64,000 nucleotides of DNA, taken from Pomphorhynchus laevis (Eukaryota; Acanthocephala; Palaeacanthocephala; Echinorhynchida; Pomphorhynchidae). Both the position numbers and the translations under genes were made by a program. How positions within the stretch are numbered: the stretch's first letter is position 1; each line of letters starts with the position of its first letter. The DNA lies in assembly GCA_012934845.2 (NCBI GenBank), contig WNNJ02003773.1:1-64000 (forward strand). The letters are read 5' to 3'. Below are positions 1 through 11,600 of the stretch, piece after piece. Below the pieces are notes generated by a model. That model worked only from the letters and a program-made list of their open reading frames with translations, was not told the DNA's origin and made no database searches.

Positions 1-673
1 AGTAAAAACGCTTTCTGCACCTGAGTTTTGTTTAGCATCGTGAGGAATTGCTGGTGTCTTTATAGTTATCACAAAAGCAGTCGAAACGCACCCTAACCAC
101 TTCATCCGACTGACGATGACTGCTGGGTGGTTTGGGGCGTCTCGGAGTGATACATTAGACTGATGGAGCTGATGATCGAAGTCCAGTTTTGTAGCAACTC
201 ATATGGATTTAAAATCAATAGTAGCCTGTTTAGGCTCCTGGACCACAGTTACAAGCGATTTTTCGCACTACCAATTTATAAAAAAACGTATTCCTTTCGG
301 AATCCTGTGAGAAATTCAGTGCCCTCGTAACCAACGGATACGCATTTGTGCATATAAAGAATAACTAGAAGGTCTACACACGCAACAAGCCAGTAAAAAC
401 GCTTTCTGCACCTGAGTTTTGTTTAGCATCGTGAGGAATTGCTGGTGTCTTTATAGTTATCACAAAAGCAGTCGAAACGCACCCTAACCACTTCATCCGA
501 CTGACGATGACTGCTGGGTGGTTTGGGGCGTCTCGGAGTGATACATTAGACTGATGGAGCTGATGATCGAAGTCCAGTTTTGTAGCAACTCATATGGATT
601 TAAAATCAATAGTAGCCTGTTTAGGCTCCTGGACCACAGTTACAAGCGATTTTTCGCACTACCAATTTATAAA
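1..673. repeat. 391-bp tandem repeat array, right end
   Basis: The sequence at 1-283 recurs at 392-674 with no difference that I can see, giving a unit of 391 bp. The second copy stops abruptly at about 673, where AT-rich DNA begins, and the first is cut by the window edge, so the array probably extends to the left. The unit is much richer in G+C than its surroundings and has no open frame of note. It contains GCAGTC-GAAAC (77-87) and CTGACGA-T-GACTGC (110-123), an inverted 6-bp stem next to hammerhead-like core bases, but in an order I could not fold into a full ribozyme. Perfect identity means recent amplification or homogenisation. Confidence 0.9.
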
Positions 674-2560
674 ATATATATATATTAACACATATTTTCT
701 AAAAATACATATTCGAAATAAGTAATCGATAGCCATTTTTATTAATAAATAATTAGATAGTACGAATTGTAGATGGAAAATTAACTCATACAGTTTGTAA
801 CAAGATACAAATATTCGTGTGTTTAAAATTATTCACAAAGTAAATTTTTATTTACAAATGAAGCAAAAATGTTTGATAGTTTCTAACCAGGGTCGATGCG
901 ATCGAAAATAAAGTTTACAGTAGGCGATTCGTTATAATTTAAGATGCGATATAAACTCACAAATCTATTTATCATAACAATCTATTTATACATCGTGTAC
1001 TATCGATTTATCTTTCTATACATTGTATACCATCTATTTAACTTTCTATTTGTACATTTTACTATAAATCAATTTTTTTACTATAAATTTTTTTACTATT
1101 AATTTTTTTACTATAAATCGCATTGCCGAATTAATAAATATTGAATTATTTAATGTTGAATTTTTTAAATGAGTAATTATTTAATGTTGAATTAATAAAT
1201 TTTATTAATGAAAAATAAATTTTAATTACGGGTTCTTAACGAATTGCAGCTCATATTAAACAAATAAAACAATACATTTTAACTACTGGATTTCCTGTTG
1301 TTAACGTCTTGTAGAACGATCTAAAAAAGCTTTTTTCTTGTTGTATGATCTAAAAACAAAAACTGACATATTTTTTGCTTTATTTTTATAATTTTAGTCA
1401 TTTGGTTTTTATTTCAGTAGCTACTATTGCTATTTTCGAGAAAAATTATTTATAATTTTTATAATTTATTATTTAGCAACTTGTGGAATCTATATATTCC
1501 GCAAAAACATAAATATCCTTTAAATGAGAGTTACACACCACGAAAAATAATATTAATTAATTTATTTTACTTTAAATATACTTTTTCAAGACTAAAAATT
1601 CTCCAGTGCGCTCTGATAAAAGTTTATTTAAAAAGTATCGCTGAGTATATGCTCAAATCATAATTTTATTTTATAAAAAATAAACCTTTAATAAAAGTTT
1701 TTTTATTTTATGAAAGTTAATAAATAAAAGTTAATAAAAGTTATTTATTTTATTTTACTTTTAAATTAGTTAATAATTAGATTATCATATATTGTAATAT
1801 AAAATAATATAATATAATATTATATTATATTATATTTATATTATATATTTATAATATATTTATATTTATAGTATTTATTTTACTAATATATCTTTAAATT
1901 AATTAAATAAGTTAATAATTAGATTATCTTATATTGTAATAATCATTTTCGATAACGACTTTTAGATTGTGATTTGATGTCTTAAAATAAGGATTTTGAA
2001 CCTGAAAATTTGAAAATTAAAATTTTTAAAGAGTATAAATTAACAGTTGTATTGTTCTTGCTCTTTATCGTTCTTCTTTAGATTTCACACTGTGCCGCTC
2101 ATACAGAAATAAAATAAAACCAGAAACATGGACTTCCGGTAGGTGAAGACAATAGACTTTAGTTCCACATTATTGGGTAATCTCACTGAAAAGTTCCGTG
2201 AAATACTGACAAGCATCAAAAACATTTGAACATATGTAAATATGGAAATAAATTTAATGACTTTTTTACCGAATCCAAAAAAAAATTATTTTTTCTTCTG
2301 TATTAATATCTTTCGGTATAAAAATATGATAGTTAACATTATTTTATAATGAAATATATTAAAGTATAAATACAATAATTATAATTTAATTAAATAACAT
2401 ATAATTATAATTTAATTATTATATGCATTGTAATTGCGGTTAGTCAAAACGGGTTTGTAAAAATTTAGAGAATATTATTAATCCATAGATTATTAATGTA
2501 CACGTAATATAGATTTAAATACTTTTAAATTGTTTATTTACTTTAAATAAAAAGTACCTA
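674..2560. other. AT-rich gene-poor stretch
   Basis: Mostly A/T-rich sequence with TATAA-type simple repeats around 1795-1865. No coding region can be supported. A possible further exon of the adhesion gene may lie near 2100-2200 on the minus strand (a TTTTCAG acceptor followed by a short open frame), but its frame is not convincing. Confidence 0.6.
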
Positions 2561-2665
2561 CAAAATTTGTTCCAGATTTTTCATTGCATTCTGTCCATTT
2601 TAGTAATAATATATTATTTGTTTTAATAACGAGCCCTCTGAAGTCATTGATTTTACATTGTGGAA
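2561..2665 (-). CDS. Adhesion gene exon: start of FN3 domain 2
   Basis: A 105-bp exon after a 43-bp intron ending TTTCTTCTAG. It reads VPQCKINDFRGLVIKTNN then ILLKWTE, the A-to-C strands of another FN3 domain with its conserved Trp. It ends at GTAG|GTACTT in phase 1. The continuation was not resolved. Confidence 0.7.
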
Positions 2666-5600
2666 CTAGAAGAAATTTTTTTGTAGATGCAAGCATAAAA
2701 ATTAATACCGGTCTGTGTGGTTGTAAAGCTTATTATATTGGATGTTAGTCCATATCCGCGACTGTTTCTTCCTTTAATGCTTGCTGAGTAATTTGTAAAC
2801 GGATGTAGTCCATCCACCTTTGTTTTTAAAATTAAGGAAACAACGTAGTCTATTTATCACAAGGCTATACGAAAACCTTTAAAAATGAATTATGATGTTT
2901 ATCCACCTATAGTCGATTTATCTATAAAACAGTTGTTATTAATATCAAACATATGCTGCTATTAATAATTTTGCAGTCTTATATCCCATGTCGAGATGCA
3001 TTTCATTGCCAAGTTGTGTAGATAACTAAAAAATAGATGAAATTTAATCAGTAAGATCGATTTATGCGTGCATTACTGCACATAAATTCGTGATAACTAT
3101 AGTGCACGGATCTGCACTGAAGATTAATTTGTACATTAATTACTTGATGAAGCTCCTTTAAACAATACATAATTACGTGTACACACATCATCATACAACA
3201 TTGGCATAATGCGTTCCATCTCCAATTTTGCTAATTCACTCTTTGAAGACTAAATTTGCGTAATAACTAATTCTTATGTAGTCTGCAAACCGTGAAAAGA
3301 CCAAAACGACTCAAGACAGAGCGACAGCTTTAAGGAATCTCCGTATGGTCTTTCAGCTTCTAGCGCAATGTTACCTAACCCAAGACCACTCATTAAAGTA
3401 GGAAGTGCTAGAAATGAGTGTTGCGTTTCTGTGAGTTGATCCACACCCAGAAGTTTGTACACAAACCTTGACAAGTTCGTCTTAACAGAATCATGGAACC
3501 AAGCAGATTCGATCGGACATGTGCGAGTAATACGAGTCAATGATTGTCGGGAACGGGAGATTACCGAACAAGCAAACAAAGACTGCAAGCAACAAATTTA
3601 CAAAACATAAATCAAGTACGAAGAACAATGGTCAACTCACAACTGATCGGAGGAGTTTTTATTGTCGGGTGCCTGTGACTAGGCAGTTGTACGGAGACAG
3701 TGAAAGAGGCATCAACATCCGAAGCGGACTAGCCTTCATGTAGGAACGTGGAATGTCATCTCGCTGGCGGGTAAGGAACCAGAATTAGTTGAAGAGATGG
3801 CTTGCTTCGGTCTTGAAATAGTCAAAGTGACTTCTCTTCACTATTCTAAAACTGGAACTAAACTTTTGGATCAAGGTTGGACCTTGAACTATTCGGGAGT
3901 TACTAATGGAAAGCGACGACAGGCGGTGTAGGGATACTTACAAGTCCCCGATTGTCGTTCGTGGTAGAGAGGTTTAATCCAGTGAATGAAAGGATGGCGT
4001 CTCGGAGACTTTTAGTCAAAAAAGGAAAGGGGATAACTGTTGCGTGTGCGTATGCTCCCAACATTATCTTGGAATACGCAGCCTTCGTGGAAGATCTTCA
4101 GGCTCTGCTTGATAGTACTCCTGTTGGAGATTACCTTGTTCTATTTGGTGATTTCAATGCTAATGTTGGTAGCGACATTAACAATTGGAAGGGGTTTGGG
4201 GAGGAACGGACTATCCAATCTAAATGCGAGTGGTGTTGAATTATTGCACTTTTGTTCGCGTAACAATTCGTGCATAATCAACATTATGTTTGAAGATAAG
4301 GAGATCCATAGATGCACATGGCATCAGGATTCTCTCAGTCAAAGATCAATAATCGATTTTGTAATCGTTTCATCTGATCTTCAACGTTATGTTCTGGATA
4401 CTCGTGTGAAGAGGAGCTGAGCTGTCAACCGATCACTACCTTGTAGTTAGTAAACTTTGATGGCAGGATCGGATGCTAGACAAGCCTGGTAACCCCAAAG
4501 GTTGTGTGAGGGCGTGCTGGGTGCGTCTAGCAGATGTTTCTGTGAAAAAACGTTTTTCTGGCTACATCCGGGAGGACTTCTCTTGGTTGCCATAAGAGGT
4601 CATGAACACTGATCAGGAATGGAAGATGTTCAGATCTTCGCTTACAAAAGCGACTGTGAAAAATTGTGGCTTGAAGGCATTAGGTGCTTGTCGCTGAGCA
4701 AATACTCGATCTGCTTGGTGGACACCAACAGTCAGAGATTTTGTCCAACAGAAGAAGCTGGCTTATAAAGCATCTTTGTCAGATAAATCAGTAAAATCTG
4801 TAGAAAAAGTATCGAAAAGCAAAGAGAGCTTCAGCTCGAACAGTTACTGAAGTGAAGAAGGCGGCTTTGAAGAAGTTTGAAGAGCCCTTAGAACTTGATT
4901 ATAGGTCAGCTTCAAAGATGTTCTGGATGACGATCAGAAACCTTCCTCTCGGAAAGCAGAAATCTCCTCAAACTGTCTATGACAAGTGAGGATATGTGCT
5001 GACTGATATCGAGGTCTACTCGAGGTAGACCTCATACCGGTGGAGAGATCAAATCTCGCAACTGGCCGAAGACCGCCTTGGGCTATCTGAAAGAGAACTC
5101 TAATCTGTCGCCCATGATCGCGATGTCTGGAGTAATTTGATTCGTGCACTGCCACCACGACCAAATACCCGGACCAGTGGTTGACAAGAAAAATCTTGTA
5201 TATTATTTGTTTACAAAATATTAAAGGTAACAAAATTTTAAAGTTTTCCATGGTAAAACTTTAATTAGTACAAATTTAGAAGTACTGACTATTAGATATA
5301 CTAAAAGTACATTAAATATCTTCTGAGATGTTAGATGTACTATATATTTATGCACTAAATGTTTGATATACTGTATCAGTATTGGTTCCTAGTATTGATT
5401 TATTTGTGTATAAATTCAAAATTGTTTCAACATAGACAGTTTAGAAAATTGAAAGTGGTTTTTTATTGAACATTTAATTCTTTATATTTCTGTTGAAAGT
5501 ATTATATAGTTCTATTACCTTTATTAATTCTGATTAATTTTATTATTTATTGTTTAAATTAATATTAATTTAATATATAGTTATTATATGAACGAAGAAG

Positions 5601-8600
5601 AAAATATCCTTTATTTGATTAAAATTCTATATTTTGATAGCTGTTTCTATCATCATCAGGATTACAAAATAATGTTTCACATTTTGTAATACTGATGATG
5701 ATAGCAGGAGCTATCGAAATATAGAATTTTAATCAAATAAAGAATATTTTCTTCTTCGTTTCTATAATAACTATATATTTGAAATGGAAGAAGATTGCGG
5801 ATTTAGTATTTATTATTAATTTAATATTTATAATATAAATAATATGAATATCGATATAACTTCAGAAAATATAATATGCATTTAACCGAATTGTGATAAT
5901 AATTCGGTTTTGAATTCAATTAAATTTGAAAATTATAAATTATTAAAAAATATAAATTATAATTATTCAATAAATTTAAAAATTAATTGATAAAGAATTA
6001 TTGTAGCTGGATCAAAGAAAAGAAGGAAAATTTTGTTATATAGAATATAATTATATATGTAATATAAAATATTATATATATTATATATATTATATAATAT
6101 ATTATATAATATAATATATAATAATATACATTATATTTAATTTAATATATAATATATAATATGCAACCATATAAATGTTATTTAATCTTGTTTAAACTTC
6201 ATAAATGAGTATCAAATAGATCAAATGTAATCTAAATAGATTACAAATCATTTTTTACGTATTGATCAATGTTCTTAGATTTTATGTATGTCATACCGTG
6301 TATCGGAAAATTTTTCCGTCAATTGTCAATTCGATATCGCGTTTATTTGTATTTCCAGTTTCAAACACTTGTAAGATGAAATGTTGAACAGGCATTGACC
6401 CGCGTGTTTTCCATTGGAACGTAGCCTTGATTGAGAAAACATCAAGAATCTCGAGTAATGGAGTTGAAGGTGTTTCTAAATATGACAACGTTGATTGTAA
6501 TATTGTTTGAACATAAAAAGCGATTTTGAAAATTTTATCTATTTCAAATGCTACCTCGAATAGGATGGATAGGAAAATGAAGTCAGTAAATAAAAAATTT
6601 CTAATGTAAATATAGACGGAGAAAGGTTGCGTGACAGCTTCTAGAAGACTTCTTTTAAACTACGCGTTTTAGCTCTGTTCAACTTAAAACCAATCAAAAT
6701 ATTTGATTGTTATTAACTATCATTTATTTTGACGACCGCGTTATGGAGGCTTATAATTGAGCAATATACCCGATCAATTGCATAATTGAAAGAGTAAATT
6801 AACAAAGTTTTCACGCAAATCCATTTCACAAAATGAAAATAGGAATTTCTGATTTGTGAAGTTACTGAAAAGGACCCTCTACTTAATCGAAATTTTACAC
6901 ACAAAATGTCGCTAAACTGGTACTACCTAGAAAAATTTCCACTACCTAATGGAAATGATTAAAGGCAACAGTCGCCCATGTAACTTGTGAAAACTTTATT
7001 GGAGAGCAACTTAAAAATTATAATGTTATTGATAAAGAATCATGCACCGTATGTCTCTTTAGTTATGTTATTAACATCTACTGCTTTTACGCTAAACTGC
7101 GGCATTAAGTCTATATTCTACGCAGTTAATCATTTACGTTTCTTAGTAGTCCATATATGTTGTCCATCTTTTATATTTACCTTAATTGAGAAGATAATCA
7201 ATTATCTTTGAATAATAACAAAATTTATGTAATATAACCTACGGACAAATATAATATAATGAAATATTTTTCAAAACAAATTTTTATATTCAAAATTTTA
7301 TATTTTAAAACAATTTTTATATTCACGGTCAGCCCCGTACACTGGGGCTGATCGGCCCCAGTGTACGGAGTAAGCAGATAATAAGGGTCGAAACGTGAAA
7401 TGTAGGTCTGGGTCAGCAGCTGATGGGGCCCTTCCAGACTGATTAGTAGCGTCCTGCTGTATCAAAATAGAAACAATACCTGTGAGGATAATATCGTGCC
7501 AAAATTCAAAAGAATTTAAGCTCACAAATGCAATCAAGTTAAATAATGAAATATATAAAATAATGTAAATAATATTATATTTGATGAAATATTTAATTAA
7601 TATGTCCATAAATATGGAAATGCAAAGATTAATAAAATTACGCTTCATATAAATACCTTTTATTTCATAATAGATAAATGTCCTTGTCAATCCATACTTG
7701 TTATTAGCAATGCATTCGATATAACCAGGTTGATCAATTTTCACCTTGGCAAACGCGAGAGTGTGATATTGATCTTTTGATATCTGAATCCCTTCTACAT
7801 ATGAATTAATGTTTTTAAATAGAATAATTGAATGTTCAAATAAGCAAAACGGCACAAGAATAAAATTATCACTAAAAACTGAAATATTAAAACTTTTAAT
7901 GAAAGTTAAATTTTATTAAATTTTTAAACTTTTTTATGAAATAACATGAATTATTATAATTTTTGAATTTTTGTACCTGCTATTACTGTTTTGAGCCCAA
8001 TAATTAAGTTAAATTTGTATAATATATTGTCTCAGTATACTAAGATAATATAATACTAAGATATTTTACAATAACATATGTAAATTATGATAAAAATATT
8101 TCAATATTCAATCGAAAATTTATCTGATGAATAAGTTAATGCAGAATTTTTCTTTCGACAAAGCAAATTGAACCACAAATTTTAAAGAGCTACTGCTTAC
8201 ATCTTCATGTGATAGTTTTATGTCCAAAAATATCACTTGAGAAACCATAAGTAGCCGTTAAAAATGTGTGATTGAAATTATTTTAAGGAACAAAACACCT
8301 GCTTACTATTAAAGTATTCTAAATTTTTAAGATTTTTTGAATATTAAAAAATAGTTGAAAAATTAGTTCATTATTTGAGAAATTTTCAAATGAACAGCTT
8401 TTGAAAAAATAAAAATTATTACTAAAATATAACAATTTGTTAATAAAATGAATATTTTAATCTCCATATTTTCATATAGAGATTAAATAATTCTATTTCA
8501 TATAATTTGCTTTGTCAATTTAACTTATTCTTCAGATAAATTTTCGATTGAATATTGAAATATTTAGTTATACATCAAACTAAGAATATTCATGTCATCC

Positions 8601-11600
8601 AGATTTCAACAGCTCTCTGCTCACATCTTCATAATTATATAATGTTTAAACAGAACCTGAAATTTGTCAAGATATGTCTATTATATAATACAACATTTTA
8701 CCCACATTAGAGAGATGCAATTATAATAATTTGAAAATTTAAAAGGTTTTTAAATATGAGCGATCAAACTAATTATACTTTTCTGGACTTTCAAAATGCT
8801 TAGGATGAAATTCATATAAAATGAATTTTAATTTATGTGATTTTAAACAAAATCACAACTATATTTATCAAAACTAAAATTAAGGACTTAAATTACCTCT
8901 GATTTCACACAATAACGAAAAATAGTCTGCCACTAGTTTAGTGTACAAAAATATCTTAGACAAAATATAGTTTACTATCTTCATGGATATAAAATATTTT
9001 ATCTTCAATAATTATTTTCACGCATCTTCATAAATTCCTTTCATAGGAATTTAGAAATAGAGTTGTCTTATGTAAAGTTATGAAAGTTAAGAAATAAGTT
9101 AATAAACTTATGCGGGATTTCATCTGTAAACAAATTTTAAGTAAATAATCAATTAAATTAAGAAAAAATAAAGTTAAATATATTAATAAAGAAAAAAGTG
9201 TCATCTACTTGACCTCTGATATGCGCTACTAAAAGGTTGGAGTTATTCTGACAAGGACATTTACAATAACAAGATCAATTATCAATCGGCTTGTCAAAAA
9301 AGCAAATGCACGCACATGCGTAAAGCATGTAATTGCTTTAGCCGAATGAGGATTTATGAAATTTGAGATAAATGCCAAACGAAAATAAACATAACGGAAA
9401 CATTTTATTAGCTTATGAGAAGAAATATGTTTTGTAAATTACGAAATTATATTTCAAATAAATTTATATTTTCAAATAAATTTAGTCATTTAACATTTCG
9501 TTTTTAGTTTTAAAAATAATTTAACTTTATTAAAGTTGAATATAAATTATATTTGTCAATTTCAATCTTTAAAATTGACAGAATAAATTGCGCTCAAATG
9601 AAGGAATTCTCGGTGTTTTTAATTACAAACACAAAACAGTACATAAAGAGTAACGGAATTTCATCTGTAAACAATTTACAATGATGATTAATCCTTATTG
9701 TTGTTATAAATTCATATTCAAGTGTTTTAATTTCAGATTAAAATTCGATTTTTAGAAATCCCGTATTCTGCTATTACCAAAATTAATGACAAATTAATTT
9801 GTCTCTTTAAATGTTATTATTAAATTTGTGTAATAAATAATACACTATAGAATAATTCACATATGAGATATGTGATCATATGATATAATATTATATGATA
9901 ATATTATATCATATTATATTTTAATATAATATTATATAATATTCACATAATATTGTGATATTATGATATTATATATTATTAATATATAATATTATATAAT
10001 ATTATAATATTATATAATATTATATAATATTCACATATTCACATACGAAATACAATTTGTAATTTTACAAATTTTAAAGGTAGTATTTAAAAATTTATAT
10101 TTTCGAATTTAAATTTTTAAAGTCATATTCTCTTATATGAAACAATAAATGCCAAAAACGCCAAATCTATACTAAAATACACCTCGCATCCAGACTGTTT
10201 TTGGTGGCGGAGCTCCGTTGGAGTAGCATTTTAAAATGACGACCTCACCAAATTCAACGATTTCTGTTGTGTTATAAGGTGGGAAAAGTATCCGAGGTGG
10301 TATCTGTCGTTCTGAAGGTTGAAATTTTAACTGTAAGAGTTCACGATTGAGTTGTGTAATACCTCTTACGATAACGTTTGTTCTTGATGAAAATTCCGTG
10401 CCATATTGGTTGCTGGCAGAACAGAAGTATTGTCCATTGTCGTCTTCTTTTGCATTTGATACACGAAGAATGCCTAAGAATTTATTTTAAAAATTAAGGA
10501 CTTTAAATCGTTGTATTTGATACAAACACAGAAAAGCTCTTCATCGTACATCAAACATCGTACTTTCAGAATTTTAATTCGATTACAATTTCCAATAAAC
10601 TAGACTGTTCAAAATGCTTTTATCCCAATTTTGATCAATTAAATTCTTAATTAAAAGCTTAATTAAATGCTTCAACGTTTTATTCATGTTAATCTAATTT
10701 AGTTCTAATCTAATTAATTAGTTAATCTAATTTAGTTCTAATCTAATTAGAATTAATCTAATTCTAAGTAATTAATCTAATTAGATTAATTACTTAATCT
10801 AATTTAGATATTAAATATAATTTAATATCTAAATTATATTTAATGATAATTTACTAAATCGGATAATCCATACTTGGGGTTTTTTTAGCTCCGATGCTGG
10901 TATTGATTTCAAAAATTGTAGAAGTTATTGAAGGCTTCTATAAAAGTATTTGAATTGCATGATGAGCCGCATTTTGAGGAATCGGTTTAAGAATTGTGAT
11001 TGGATTAAACAAAATATTTCCAACATAAAGATATCTGATTTATAAGTTTTGAAGATATCTGATTTATAAGTTTTGAAGTTCAGTAACGAAATTATGAAAT
11101 TTTGAATGAAAATATATTTCCATTGTCACAACAGTGAAAATACCATCGAACAACCAACTGATTGCGGGCATATGTTTGTTAATGGTGATTACAAGCTTAT
11201 CTAACTTAATAAATTTACTCCCCAATAAATTAATTATTCTCCGGTCAATTAATTAATTGGTTATCGGGAAACTATCCTCAGATAATCAAATAATAATTTA
11301 AATTTTCGTCAACACATTGATCTCTTCAGTCAAAAAGTTTCTATTAATTAGTAGTACTCAAAATCATTCCTAATATCGATAATTTCTCTTTAAATACGAA
11401 ACTGTAATTAATAATTATAAAATTTAATAATTTAAAAAATTTATTTATTCTCTTATTAAAATTCTATAACTGTAACTTACTAGAATATATAGATTTGTAT
11501 ACAGACCATTGCTCGTTGATAGTGAATCGATTATTTTTATTAAGCGATAAATTGTATAACATATTTCCTTGTTTTAGGTGCCACCATCTTATAGCCGGGT

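Noticed and set aside
110-200. Type I hammerhead in the 391-bp repeat (CTGATGATCGAAG near 170)
   Set aside because: GAAA is missing after the box (CGAAG), and no stem II fits.
4934-5251. Minus-strand frame similar to one at 44041-44286
   Set aside because: Similarity reflects shared LINE 3' DNA, not a conserved protein on that strand.
7298-7660. Extension of the Ig3 reading frame to 185 codons
   Set aside because: Part below 7657 is intron and SINE sequence read through past a good GTATTT donor.
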